NCBI GenBank assembly: GCA_012934845.2
Contig: WNNJ02002391.1
Coordinates: forward strand, 1-64,000
DNA from: Pomphorhynchus laevis
Taxonomy: Eukaryota > Acanthocephala > Palaeacanthocephala > Echinorhynchida > Pomphorhynchidae
Direction of reading: 5' to 3'
DNA length: 64,000 nucleotides
Part shown: positions 35,703 to 46,817 of the stretch, piece after piece
Numbering within the stretch: position 1 is the first letter of the stretch
How the letters are laid out: the number at the start of each line of letters is the position of its first letter
Notes under the pieces: generated by a model
What the model saw: only the letters and a program-made list of their open reading frames with translations
Database searches by the model: none
What the model was told of the DNA's origin: nothing
Position numbers and translations under genes: made by a program

Positions 35703-35890
35703 TTAATAATAAAGATTTTATTAAATCACAAAAGCGTAAATGAGAAAAAGTAATAACAGTCAGTTAAGAGTGACAGTTAAAGACAGAAACCACAGTTCAT
35801 TTCTTTCTTGCAGTCTTCCCTTTCTTCATGACCTCAAATTCACGGGGATCTAAGCCCCTCCCCCAACCGATCCAAATTCACACTTTGAAG
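35703..35890 (-). mobile_element. LINE-B 3' end, severely 5' truncated
   Basis: Sequence such as ggggatctaagcccctcccc matches the C-terminal and 3' UTR region of LINE-B copy 2 (agggatctgagcccctcggc, 55618). The element end has the same ATCTTTATTATTA-type tail (in reverse here) as LINE-B copy 1 at 42050. Only about 190 bp are present. Confidence 0.6.
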
Positions 35891-35989
35891 TTGTTGTAAC
35901 TAACGCCTGATTGTATTAGAAAAATTATTTATATTTAGTTTCCAGCCGAACAAGCAATCACTTATCAGTTAATGTATAATAATTACTGA

Positions 35990-37240
35990 CAATTACTGTT
36001 GTAGCTCAACATTTTGTAAAACCGGTCATTGCCTGCTACACATATCACGTTCATCGTCTGACAAAAGTAATAAATCAATGTTTAAGGGACGTGATGGGTC
36101 TGTCACTATCAACTATCAAAAACAGCTACGATGTTGTGACTGCTGAAAAACATGGTTACACAAGATGTCTGGTTTTAAAGCTGATGTGAAAGATCTGTTC
36201 ATAAATGTTCCCGTTAACGAGACGATTGATTATGCCCCGCTTCTTCTAAGCCAAAAATGTGATCGTTGGACGTTAACACTTAACAAATGGAAACATCTCC
36301 ATATATGCACAACTCCATCCACATTCTCATTTGACAACAAATTATATGTACAAAGGGATGGTGTCGCGTTGGGCTCCCCATTAGGGCCGACTCTAGCAGA
36401 CTTATTCACGAGAGAGGTGGAAGCAAATGTATATTCGCGCATAAAATGACTCATATACTGGTGTGGATATGTTGATGACGTGTTTATGTGTATCTAGGGA
36501 CCACATCATGCCAAGGAGAACCTGTTGGATATGTTTACAGACTTAGATACGAGAATCACACGGATCATGTGTAGAACAAAATGGTTTTATTTCCTTCCTG
36601 GACATACAATGCATGCATCACAATGATACTCCTAGGTATACTGAAAGGAAGGTGCCATCAACATTATCACACCGTAGTCTTCTACCTGCACTAGGAAATA
36701 TAAAATGTCGGCTGCTGCTCTTATTATTCCTGCAAATGCTTAGATATTGCCTAACTTAAGAAAACCGTAAAAATTAATATAATATAATAGTGCAATCGCA
36801 CTATTATATTTTCCCGACTGGAGCGACCACGCATTCGATCTTCTTCAATGTTATTGGTAAGGCATACAGAAGCACTGGATCACATAGTACGGTATTTTGT
36901 AAGAGGGTCCCAGTGTTTTTGGGTTATGCAAAATCAAGTCCAAATATATAAAATTTGAAGAAATCTACAGTATTCCATGTAATGATTGATTCCCGTAACA
37001 TTGGTCAAACAGGCGAAAAGCTCGCTGTTTGATTATTAGGGCATAAACGCGCAATACAGCTAGGACAAACCAGCTCAACTGTGTGGAACCACTTCGCTGT
37101 TCATGGGCACGATATAAATTTTGCCATTGCAGAGATTATAGCTCACGAAGTGATAATACTATAAGAAAACTTAAGGAGGCAATTATTTTATTATATCACG
37201 ATCCTGCCTATAATTTTCAGGGTAATAAACCAGATGTTCA
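35990..37240 (+). mobile_element. Penelope-like element 2 (RT plus GIY-YIG)
   Basis: On plus, the reverse transcriptase pieces are VKDLFINVPVNETIDYA (36187), STFSFDNKLYVQRDGVALGS and PLGPTLADLF (36318-36405), and CGYVDDVFMCI (36462-36494), which carries the YVDD catalytic motif. The GIY-YIG endonuclease lies at 36955-37235: IYSIPCNDC, NIGQTGEKL, GHKRAIQLGQTSS, HDINFAIAEIIAHE and a terminal RKLKEAIILL. This is the standard Penelope order. A 94-residue frame (36165-36449) is open, and the rest has several stops and shifts. The left boundary is unclear. This copy is better preserved than that at 5.4-7.5 kb and of a different subfamily. Confidence 0.8.
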
Positions 37241-37244
37241 CACT

Positions 37245-37315
37245 CATCTGCCAATCAGATGCCCAATCAGATGCCCAATCAGATGGCCAATCAGATGGCC
37301 ATCTGCCAATCATTG
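37245..37315. repeat. 12-13 bp tandem repeat
   Basis: The phrase ccaatcagatg occurs about five times in 70 bp between the Penelope element and a LINE-C 3' end. It may have formed at their junction. Confidence 0.7.
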
Positions 37316-37324
37316 GTCATGTTT

Positions 37325-37470
37325 TTTTTTGCCAATCAACTTCCCTCCCGTGCTTCAAACGACAAATCCGATCCCATTTAAACAATTTATCTGCTTGACT
37401 TTTTCATTTTTTTGTGGACTTGTAAGCGTACAGCTTGTACGCATTTGCCACATTAAATAAATTTGTATTA
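37325..37470 (+). mobile_element. LINE-C 3' end, severely truncated
   Basis: Nearly identical to 55317-55462, the 3' end of LINE-C copy 1: both contain gccaatcaacttccct, gatcccattta, gcttgtacgcatttgccac and a terminal aaataaatttgtattatta. Only about 145 bp are present. Confidence 0.8.
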
Positions 37471-37649
37471 TTATTATCATCTAACCGCTAGCGGCAAGTT
37501 TATTTTTACGGACTAACTTGTGTTATGTTCCTGTTACATTGTAACAGAAACATTTTTTATGTTCCTGATGATCGCAGTAGTAATCGAAAATTTATAGCAA
37601 TAAATTTTACGTTGACTTCTCGCGATTTATAAATTTAAAATTTATAAAA
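37471..37649. other. AT-rich spacer before LINE-B copy 1
   Basis: No motif. It contains a tgttcctgttacattgtaac inverted phrase. The exact left end of the LINE is not visible. Confidence 0.4.
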
Positions 37650-37716
37650 GTAAATTTTAAGGATTGACTTCGATCAAGGATTAGAACTCATCGTTGCATC
37701 AGGTTCGGGGCATCAA

Positions 37717-37767
37717 GCGACGTCCCTGCACGTCGCTCGGTTACTCCGCATAGTTGTTTCTATGCGG
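37717..37767. repeat. Two adjacent perfect GC-rich hairpins
   Basis: 37717-37736 folds as GCGACGT-ccctgc-ACGTCGC, and 37746-37767 folds as CCGCATAG-ttgttt-CTATGCGG. They lie in the 5' region of LINE-B copy 1, about 400 bp before its ORF1. Structured 5' regions, sometimes ribozymes, are known from several LINE clades. I cannot draw a hepatitis-delta-type fold here. Confidence 0.7.
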
Positions 37768-38532
37768 ATCGGTGCTCCAGTCTGTTTGTAGCATATATGT
37801 GTATGTGGAGCTGAAGTAAAAACCAGTGGACGACATAGGATCGGCTTCCGCTAGTCCGTAGGTAGACTGTCACGCTACAGCGCAATCAATGATCTCATCA
37901 AGCGCACACTGGTTCGGCCTAGATCACATCTGGTCTGGAGCCGAAGTCACTCGCGCAACACGACGAAAAGAGGCCGGATAGATTGCCTTCACTTGTCCGG
38001 ATAGCTTTGCACTGAGCCCACTTTAATACAGCTGTCAGCAGACTGGAGCAGTATCCAAAGAGCGGATGCCAATAAGTGTAGCGAGTTTAACAAATTCTTT
38101 GATAACTAACTACTTACATATTAATTTCGATTACGCTATCGAAATTATAGCAGCAAAATATACATACATTATGAACAAGGTAAGTGGAGTTTCTTTTGTT
38201 GAACAAAAAGGAAGGGGAGCTTCCCCCTATTCCTAAAACTACAAACTTGGTCATTATTAAACTACTGGTTCCGATTGAAAGAAAGAACCTATTTTAATGT
38301 TTTCTTATGGAATTTCTCGCTTCAATTCGAAAACAGAATTATATTTAATTCTACCAAATATTACGAGAATGAAATCAAGATCTCGTTTTATACAGAAGAC
38401 CTGGCAAAGGCATACGTTTCTTATTTTCAAAATAATTATCTCGACAGAGTACAATTGACTTCAAACCTATTCAGGCATCGTTAAAGATAAACAATATGCC
38501 TACGTTTCTCTCAAGTGATAACATAATCTCAC

Positions 38533-39157
38533 TTGAAAAACTTTTCAACATCTTTAAAATACGCTTTAAAGGATAAAAAATGTAATCATATTCCTATAGC
38601 CTTCGCTCATGCATCCTTGAAAGACGCGTCGCGGCTTTCGCATTCAAAGTTTAAGCCATTTTTGGGACATAATTTGACTTTTACATTACTAGATATCGAG
38701 TCATTGACTTACCCCCACTGCAGCACCTGCCATCAATGGGGGCACTGGGCCAGCAAATGTATGAGCCCACCAACTTGTGGAATATGCGGTTCCACCGACA
38801 ATCACGAAAAATGTCTGCTCAAAGTAAAATGATCCAACCGTAGTGGTGACCATCCAGCGTGGTCCCGCAAATGCAGGGCATCAATTTGAAGGTATGATTA
38901 GTGAATCACTGAGAAATCTATTACAAAATTTAAACCTACCTACCGTAACAAAGACTAATAACAAGAGAAAACTATCAAACAAGAGAACTGGTACATTTCA
39001 AACAGTCGCAGCTTTAAAACTAGCTAAGAGAGACCAGAATAACTGGACTGTGGCCAACCCCGGATCTACTATGAGAGATGATATGCCCGGTGAGCAAGTG
39101 CCTCACCCTAGTCAGGCTGGGGGTGTGAAGGGAAACCTCACTCCTGGTTCGGACTAG
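38533..39157 (+). pseudogene. LINE-B copy 1 ORF1 (gag-like, CCHC)
   Basis: The frame at 38533-38832 contains a conserved middle region (NLTFTLLDIESLTYPHC) and two CCHC-type knuckles, CSTCHQWGHWASKC and CGICGSTDNHEKC. A second frame from 38843 carries the lysine-rich C-terminus (LKLAKRDQNNWTVANPGST). The counterpart in copy 2 reads through both in similar order, so one shift near 38832-38843 separates the halves here. ORF1 proteins of this class bind element RNA. Confidence 0.7.
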
Positions 39158-39424
39158 AAGGAGGCATCTCACTCCAGCTAAATCAATACAATGCAAAGTA
39201 ATCAAGAAACCATTTTCACTGAATATCCTTTAGTGGAATTCGGGAGGTGCTTCTGCCCTTAGCCTTTTATCTGGTAGAGATGCAGATGTTATAGTCCTTC
39301 AGGAGACGCGGTCTAACCGGATTCCTCAGGACATTACTCGATTTATCCCTAAGCACAACTACACCCACTATACTCCGTACATAACCCCACCTTACTTCTC
39401 ATATTCTCAAATGTTCTTCGCGGT

Positions 39425-39735
39425 CATTCTTTAACTATTCGAACAAACAGGGTACAGAAATTGGGCGCGATGCAATTTGATAGAAGAATTGTTTAGCTTG
39501 GAACAACCTTGATGCAGACACCGTTGGATGCAGTTCACTTAGTACTTTTAAAAGAAGACTACGAATGGATCAAGCAATGTTTCGTGTTGCATTTCCTTAT
39601 TTTAATAACTAATTAACTTATTTACGAACTTATTATGAGCAAGCTATGTGAGCTAATGCTCATATGTTGTTGAATGTTTAATAATAAGTATTTTAACCCT
39701 AGTTAAATGCTCTTTAAGATCTTCTCTCCTGTTAA
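39425..39735 (+). mobile_element. Nested LINE 3' fragment inside LINE-B copy 1
   Basis: The LINE-B endonuclease frame is interrupted between sequences matching copy 2 positions about 57790 and 57780. The insert reads AWNNLDADTVGCSSLSTF and then KRRLRMDQAMF before a stop near 39610, the C-terminus of a CR1-type LINE protein (pattern WN.L...V....L..FK..L). A 3' UTR of about 120 bp follows. Diverged copies of ttaaactactatt lie at both junctions and are the likely target duplication. Confidence 0.65.
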
Positions 39736-40215
39736 ACTACTATTTTTCAGCCCTGTCTTGCTTAGCTTTATCACTTTGTAAAAACGGTAAACCCATCAGT
39801 ATAGCCAATATCTACATCCGTCCAAGGGAGATTCACAAGAACCGTGAGCTCCTTGATCCTATTTGGGGTAGTGGTTATGAAATGTTACTTGGTGATTTCA
39901 ACGACAGAACTGGTCGTTGGATTAATGCAGCACTTCGCAGAGCCAGGAATGACTATCTTATTCACAAACCACTTCGCCCACCTTTCATTGCTCAACAACA
40001 AATTCTCTCCTCGACATATTACTGCTTCATAAGATGTGGCTGTTGATACCCATCTGTACTGAGCAGTCGCGCCAACAACAGACCACCTCTCATGACCTAA
40101 TTCGTTGCCGGATAGAGGAAGATACGTTGCTTAGAAGGAGGTTTCACGTTGATCCCATCAGAGTGTCTTTTTTCAGGTAGCTATCCAAGTCTTCCCCAGG
40201 ATTGGTAATGAGAGT

Positions 40216-41412
40216 TTGACCGAATTTAATTCCTACCTCTCATCGCAAGCTACCGCGTTACTTTCGACTACCTATAAAGGTCGTATTAACAATCCCACTC
40301 CAACAGAACTCAAGGTCCTGGCTAAAATGCTTAACCTTCCCACTATCTCTGTTTCCTCCAGACAGGCACTATCGAATGAATACTGGAACTCTAGATATAG
40401 GTTCCAGCTAAGCAGGGATAAGGCAAGCCTTGCTCACCTTAATCCTTCTAGGTCTACCTTTTGGAATATACTCAAGAAAGATAAGTTTATCTGCTGGAAG
40501 GATAGGGATGTGGGTTGGATTGGGAGCATTTGCCTTGACAGAGTATTGGATGAGTAACTATCCATACATAACTATGGAGCCACTCAATCTCCCCAACCTA
40601 TCCCGTCTGGGAGTTGCTTCAGGAGTAGGGATTTATCCATTACAGATATCCTAAACTCTTTGGGTCCACTTCCGGGCATCTCCAAATCCGTCGCTCCACT
40701 ATCTTCTCGGGTCTGTCAGCTTTTGACAGCCGATAAGAGAAGAGAAGTGGCCGTCACAATGCTTTTAGCCTCACCATCCGATGTAGCCGGCATTAATATT
40801 AGTCGCAGAATTTTTTTACCTAAACGTAATCCGGGCTCATGTCCTAAAGATCTTCGACCCATTTCGATTCAAAACTCCCTCATCTCCATTTACGAAAAAG
40901 CGCTTGCGCGTAAAATCCGTGACCATCTAAGTAGGCGAAATTTAATCCCACCAGGTTTTCATGGGTACGTAAAAGATCACTCGGTCCATTCAGCAATAGG
41001 TGAAGTGCATCAGTTTTGTCAAGATAACAGTAATCAGTTGGCTGTAGCTGTCTTTCTTGATTTTTCTGCTGCATTTGACCGCATTTCCATTCCTCTTGTT
41101 ATCTCTTATCTCAGGTCCCTTGGGTTGCCTGCGAGAATTGTTAACAGGGTAGAAATATTGTTGTATACCAAGCGATTCTTATATGAAGACGACCCTGATT
41201 CATGTCAGTTCTACCCTATTACGGGTGTGCTTCAAGGATCTCCACTTTCTCAGATTTTGTATTTTGCTGCCTCCATTATACTCTACAAAAATTTTCAACC
41301 AAATCGACATCTAGTGGTATACGCTGATGATACCACAGCCTTGTTCTCGGGACGCAGGTGCAAAGATGTAGTCTCTGACATCAGCCGTTTCTTTTTAAGA
41401 TTAAAATACTAG
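40216..41412 (+). pseudogene. LINE-B copy 1 ORF2: linker and reverse transcriptase
   Basis: 40216-40557 (113 residues) is the linker after the endonuclease (TEFNSYLSSQATALLSTTYK). 40660-41412 (250 residues) is the reverse transcriptase: PKDLRPISIQNSLISIYEKA, FLDFSAAFDRISIPLV, GVLQGSPLSQILY, then VVYADDTTALFSG with the YADD motif. A stop lies directly after DISRFFLRLKY, while homologous sequence continues to 41900. Another break separates the two frames near 40557-40660. The closest relative in the window is LINE-B copy 2, about 80-85 percent identical by eye. Confidence 0.75.
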
Positions 41413-42052
41413 CTACCCATATCCAATCTTGTTCTCAATTCCTCTATATCGCAGGTGGTCGTCTTTCATGGCGCCCCTGCCAGCAAAAAGAAGCTTAAGA
41501 GATTAGCACTCTCTGCTCCATCCTCCATTTGGCAGAATCAGCAACTCCCTACCTTCACAACTCGAGTAAAATACCTGGGGTTCACCGTTACGGTGAACTG
41601 ATCGACGAAAGTTGACTTGGATAGACTTAAACGTATCCTGAAGAAAGCTAGGTGGGCCCTGAAACTGGCTCAACATCTGTCGGTGAATGGGAAAACCCAG
41701 GTGTGTCTTTGAGGCACCTGGGCTATCTCGGGATTAGTCTTCTTTTCGAGAGGACGTTCCCTTGAGCAAAGGCTAAGGTTTCTTAAGCTCCTCGTCTCTC
41801 GTTTACCCAGCATAGTCCGCGCCGATTGGATTCTTCGGGGGGGGTGAAAGACCCCGGGTGGTTCAGTCGGAAGGCGGCGTGTTGGATTGGTTGGGGGCTC
41901 AGATCCCTGTGGATCTGAGTCGGTGACACAATTAGGACACAATTAGCGACCGACTATCTTGTTGACAGTGTTTTTCTTTTGCATGCTTTTTAAAAAAACC
42001 TTATTTAGTGGTTGTATAGTTATTAACACAATCTTTATTATTAATAAGTGTA

Positions 42053-42270
42053 GCTAATACGCCGACCTGGCGCCAATTTATCATTTTGTGCCTGCTGCTG
42101 TGGAAACTTTTGGTGCGTTGGGTAGAGAGGCAAGCGACTTCATACATTAATTAGGTCAGCGAATAACGGAAGTGACAGGATAGCGGTGGTCTACATAATT
42201 CTTGCTGCAGTGAAATTTAGCTGCGTTTTTGGTACAGCTGAGAGGACGGGATTTGGATGTCGTGTATTAC
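42053..42270 (+). mobile_element. R2-like retroelement: C-terminal nuclease fragment
   Basis: On plus, YADLAPIYHFVPAAVETFGA runs on to LGREASDFIH before a stop; the frame then continues as LGQRITEVTG and, in the same drift, FLLQ. This matches the end of the same family as 7790-8335 (IPVAVESTGAIG..S) and 43270-43690 (IPIAI.TTAMGME). The fragment starts directly at the LINE-B copy 1 3' tail, so LINE-B probably inserted into this element. It is about 215 bp long. Confidence 0.6.
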
Positions 42271-43265
42271 TTATAGTTTTTATTCATCTGTTTATATATA
42301 CGCCATGTGTATTTTTCTAATATTTATAAACTATATTTGCGATGTAATCAAAATGAAATCAAATTATTTAAATGATTTTGTAGAAATCCTATAACATTTT
42401 GTACTATTTTTAAAGTACTCTATAGGATGAATAACCATTATTCTTATAAACAAATTGAGTTTTCATGAATAAGGATCGATTATTTCATCAAATAGCTGCT
42501 AACATATCCTACCATATATGGATCACAGAACAATATATCGGTGCAATATTTCACATTATATTAGCTTTCGTATATTCTATCTCAAATTTTGTATTTGTAG
42601 AAATAACTCAACCGTAATGTTATCGGTTTTATTTTTACAGAACAAATTCCGACTTAGTTGGTAACCGTTTTTTATAAAAATTCCTTTCTGTATTTCCTAA
42701 AAATCTCCTAAAATATTTCTCGCCAAGTTTACTGCCTAAAATTTCCTTATATTAATAGTTTTTGTATTGAAATTTTTTAACCTCACGACTAACTTTATTA
42801 ATTTATTGTACAATTCGCATTATTTCACTATTAGTAGACCTGATTTGCTACTAATCTAATACATATATTTAAACTTTTTGTCATTTTTATGTTAGCTGAC
42901 CATCACTCTACTCATCTGCTGTTTTCACAGTTTTCCTCAATTATAAATATAATCTTTACTTTAAATAGTTGATAATGATCCATTATTGATAAATAATTAT
43001 TGGAAATGGATCAAAGAAAATAGGAAAAATTTTTATTTCTATTTTGCTAACCTCTGTTAACATCAAAAAATAACAATTTTATTTTCTAAAGATGCTAACT
43101 AATTTTTTATTGATATCGAAATATCAATAAAAAATTTCCTATTTTCCTTGATCAAGCTCCAATAATTCTTTATAATCTTTACATTTAATATTTTTATTTT
43201 TATATTTTATATTTTTAGTTAAAAAAGTTAAAATTATAAATATTACAATAATGTACAAGCAAAAT
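42271..43265. other. AT-rich DNA, no recognised gene
   Basis: Nothing with coding character is seen. Local inverted phrases such as tttttattgatatcgaaatatcaataaaaa (43106-43136) are present. Confidence 0.5.
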
Positions 43266-43269
43266 AAAT

Positions 43270-43690
43270 AACTTTGTCTTTGTAGTGTAGGCGTTAAACT
43301 GCATTCAGTGTTCTGTAAGCGAAGCCAGGACTGATGCACCATTGCCAATTTGTATGGCAGTACTTATGCGTGGCATTAGGAAGGAGCCAGCCCGCGGGTC
43401 GTCTACAAATCAGCGAAGCTTTTTGGTGAGCAAACGGAAGTAGGTAGATGCTTCCATGCCCATCGCAGTGGTTTAGATGGCTATGGGAATGAAATCCATC
43501 CCTAGTGCTGAAATTCCCTCGTACTTTATTTTCTTTCAGCATTCAGCTTCCGTTGTTACTGATCCGGCTCCTGCTAGAGCTGTCGCCTGGTGACTGGGAG
43601 CTAGCGGGGCCACGCATGTGATGCCCAATATGCGAATTTGCCGCATTCCAATTGGACCATTGTAACGCTATCTGGGCTTTTACCATCAGA
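43270..43690 (-). mobile_element. R2-like retroelement: C-terminal nuclease fragment
   Basis: Minus-strand frames give ITCVAPLAPSH near 43615, then ALAGAGSVTTEAEC, KIKYEGISALGMDFIPIAI, and DDPRAGSFLMPRISTAIQIG with NGASVLAS at about 43330. These correspond to the D-V-T strand, the spacer helix, the F-[VI]-P strand and the QRxSxAxQRGNA block of the family. Two in-frame stops are present. GC content is above the flanks. It is opposite in strand to the fragment at 42053-42270 and may be from a separate copy. Confidence 0.6.
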
Positions 43691-43730
43691 TCGGATGGCA
43701 AATTAAAATATTTTATATTTTATTTTTTTT

Positions 43731-43995
43731 ATTTATTTCTAGGAACTATCAGGTATAGTTAAACGACAAAAAAAGTTATTTTAATATTTCGCAAGTAAAA
43801 ATCTTTATCGAGATAAACAAACGCCTCTTCTATAAAAGACTTTTTTAACTTATAATCTAATAATTAATTAACTACAGAAAAATTACCATCAAAAATTAAC
43901 ATCAGAAAAATTTCTGAAGATGCTTGTAGTTACTAGCAAAATATCAAAATAATTTTTATCGTCGTTTAACTATACCTGATAGTTCCTGGAAATAA
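43731..43995. mobile_element. MITE-like element with ~58-bp inverted repeats
   Basis: Arms 43731-43793 and 43936-43995 are inverted copies containing ggaactatcaggtatagtt and its complement, with gttaaacgac next to it, around a 140-bp AT-rich centre. The outermost bases are ttatttc and gaaataa. No transposase and no clear target duplication. Confidence 0.75.
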
Positions 43996-44479
43996 GAAAA
44001 ATGAAATACAGATAAGGATGGATATTTTTATTTTAATGTTTTATTTATTTTAGATTTTTATCGAAATTATTTCCGGTTTCAATGATGAAATCAGAAGAAT
44101 AATTCTGAAAGCGGCAGGCGAATCGAATTATTATCAGAAAACGACGTCATCCACTGCTGAAATGCATCTTACAGACGTTAAATCATAGGGTTAAAGAAAG
44201 TGCGGATTAATTACATCAATTTCAATAATTAAGAAGATAATTAGACCATGTAGTAAAGGAGAATCAAATATCTCAATTTCTTTGTAGATGTGAATTAAAA
44301 GAAACATTGATGGAAGTTATAATCTGACATATAAACATTTCATTTTAATAGACGAAGCCGTCATTCAATTAGTCTGTAAATTCTGAATATGTAGATCACT
44401 TAGAGGCATACTCTCGTCTTTTAAATAGGCAGCATTGAACAATCAAATATTTTGACACTGATTTATTTATTATAATAGA
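43996..44479. other. AT-rich DNA, no recognised gene
   Basis: No frame with a recognisable motif. A GC-richer patch at 44090-44160 (gcggcaggcgaatcg) shows no reading frame of interest. Confidence 0.4.
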
Positions 44480-44710
44480 TACATCGACCAGGTAGGCAGA
44501 TTGATTGTGCCGTCGGAAAAAGTAAGACTAATACAGAGAAGAAAAAGAATGCAAAACAGAAAATCAGTTAAAATGTGTCCTGAGTCGTTTTTTATTTTCG
44601 CAGTTGTTGCACAGACGACATATGTAGGCATGTTGTTCCACGTTTCGTCGATTCTGTCACCGATCATAGGGCTACTCGTCTTTGGACATGCTTATATGTC
44701 CAAAGACTTA
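44480..44710 (-). mobile_element. Possible LINE C-terminal scrap, with a perfect hairpin
   Basis: On minus, IGDRIDETWNNMPTYVV near 44660 resembles the [IV].....WN.LP..VV ending of CR1-type LINE proteins, followed by KIKNDSGHI. The plus strand is open here too (87 residues), so the assignment is tentative. 44671-44704 includes GTCTTTGGACAT and its exact complement around a six-base loop. Confidence 0.4.
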
Positions 44711-44764
44711 TGTTATGCTAACATAACATATTCATATTTGACACAGATTTATTTAAATATATAA

Positions 44765-45299
44765 AGTGACACGGGGGACGTCTTAGTACAAATACAATAA
44801 CGGGATTTAATCACTGAGACAAATCTACGAATACAAGGAAAGAGAAAATGGGCAACTTCTCGAATTAAGGTTTTCTAGTTTGATTTACTGCCATAAATAA
44901 ATATATTTATTGAAAAAGTCTACACTTTTTGCAAAAAGTTTACATTTAGTTGTAAAATGTCTAACTACAAAGATGTCTTGTAAAATGCATAAACCTTTTA
45001 TCCAAAAGGTCTACATACAAAATATTTACACTTAATTGAACATTATCATACATAAACAGTAAGTTAAATATCACCAATAGGATTATTTTGATAATGAAAT
45101 AGCAAAATACGTCTTAAATTAAATGATCATTTAAGGTAGCCAAAAAGTCGACTACTAAAATCAGAAGGCAAATGAACCAGGACCAAGTTTCATTTGAAGG
45201 TTTGTAAAGTATTTTTAAATCGATTACCACTCTATAATATAAAATGTATAAATAAATCGATTTAATTTTTAAATTATCCCCATTTTAATAGGGGTAAAG
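44765..45299. other. AT-rich DNA, no recognised gene
   Basis: The phrase aaaaagtctacactttttgc and variants (gtttacattt, ggtctacata) recur loosely at 44920-45030. No coding frame. Confidence 0.5.
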
Positions 45300-45415
45300 A
45301 AGAAATTCATTTTTAGAGTGGCAAATGCGTGGCGACGGCGCGCTAACAAGCCCACTAAGAATAGTAAAAATTATTAAACTGATAAAAAATAATCCCGCAG
45401 ACGAATTTAGTGTGT
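45300..45415 (-). mobile_element. LINE-C 3' UTR scrap
   Basis: gtggcaaatgcgtggcgacg, then cgcgctaacaagcccactaa, matches in reverse the LINE-C 3' end (gtggacttgtaagcg...cgcatttgccac), including the terminal hairpin. The match continues to gaatttag at about 45407. Confidence 0.55.
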
Positions 45416-45545
45416 TCGTTCAATCCGTTCGTTTAGCTCGTTTGTTAGGTTATTTCGTTCAATCCGCTCGTTCAGCTCGTATGTTCAGTCTGTTCGTTTA
45501 GTATGTTCTTTAATTGCGCTCGTTCAGTCAGTTAGTTCCGTCCTA
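45416..45545. repeat. Degenerate tandem repeat
   Basis: Units related to gttcgttcaatccgttcgtt and ttcagctcg recur about six times with a period of roughly 20-25 bp. They directly follow the LINE-C scrap. Confidence 0.6.
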
Positions 45546-46817
45546 TTGATACACTTTCCTTGATTATACTCCGCATTCGTTCTCAGCACGGGATTGGGGG
45601 GGGCGGTCATGGCGGGTAACATAAATACAATAATCATTACAATGATTATTAAAACAAGCTTAGTTTTTTAACGTATAACTAGATATCTAATATCAATTAA
45701 ATTTTTGTTTTATGGTAATTAGTTTAAGCAAGAAAGAATTACTAATACGTTATTCCTACACTTTTCATGTTTTATATCTTAATCTCTCTAAATGAATGGT
45801 TCCTGGTCGCTTTTGTCTGCTCACCGCAATACTCATGTTTAGTTCATAAATCTAATTATGTTCAAAGACATTTAAAATAATGTGGGTACCCATTAGCCAG
45901 CTGTTTATTGGCAGAGAATAACTACACTACATTTTTTATTTTATTGCATCAAAGTGTTTCCCATTAGGTGTCACCACATCTAATGTTATCACGAATAGCT
46001 GTCATCACACCTATTCGTGATTCATCTAGGAATTCGGTGTTTTCCTAGATATCAATTGTGTCCTATAATTGAACTCTGGCACTCACTTATTTTGCAAAAT
46101 TTACTAGGCAATTCATTTTCAGTTTATTTAAAGTGATACAACACACTCGAATCTCGCAATTGCTGAAATGTTGTCGTTTTTGCTTTTTATATCACACATT
46201 TTGTAATTTCGACAAGTACTTCAAATTAGCATTAAGTCTTTTACATATCATTCTTTTAAATTATCACTAAGATTATAATCGTTCGCGTAGTTATTCTATT
46301 TACATCTATTCCCAATTACAGAGTCATTTTGACCCCTATTTGTATTGCGGATTTATATATTCAGTATTCGAATTAATATATCCAGTACAAAGCGGAACTT
46401 CAAAATATAAAGATTAAAGGTGTCTTTCAAATAACATTATTATTTAACATTATTGGAATGTTAGGAATCACATCTCAGACGACACCGTCGAATAAATTAC
46501 ATCAAAAAAGTAAAATACAAACGCTTATTAAGGAATATTTAGTCTTCAAAGTCGACATGAACTTTTATCCAGTTCACCACTTATGATCCTGGAGTATATA
46601 GTAAATTCGTATTTTTTCTAGTATAACGAGTTTTAAACACTATTTTCGCAAATAATTTAACGTAAGTTAAATGCTACTATTTAAAATAAAGTCCACTACA
46701 TTAGGTATTTAAGGCTATTCCCAATTACAGAGTCATTTTAACCCGATATGTTTAAATTTTTAAATAGATAGATATATCAGACATATATCAAACATATATC
46801 AGATAGATATGTCTAGC
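45546..46817. other. Non-coding DNA with a short direct repeat
   Basis: No gene seen. A 30-bp phrase (tattcccaattacagagtca, then ttttgaccc or ttttaaccc) occurs at about 46309 and again at about 46718. ACACCTATTCGTGA-type inverted phrases lie at 45990-46030. Confidence 0.5.

Larger units (their letters stand above)
37650..42050 (+). mobile_element. LINE-B copy 1 (I/Jockey-like), decayed
   Basis: Plus strand. The 5' region (37650-38170) is GC-richer than its surroundings and contains two adjacent perfect hairpins. ORF1 (38171-39157) is broken; it ends with CCHC knuckles (CSTCHQWGHWASKC, CGICGSTDNHEKC). ORF2 starts near 39190 with an APE endonuclease (MLLGDFNDRTGRWINAALRR, near 39880), interrupted by a 310-bp insert of another LINE. 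Reverse transcriptase lies at 40660-41412 and continues to 41900. The 3' end near 42050 is a TTATTA-type tail. Copy 2 (55476-59317) is a closer-to-intact relative. About ten breaks are present. Confidence 0.8.

Noticed and set aside
44501-44764. 87-residue plus-strand membrane-like protein
   Set aside because: The opposite strand shows a LINE-type ending in the same place and no start or splice evidence supports the plus frame.
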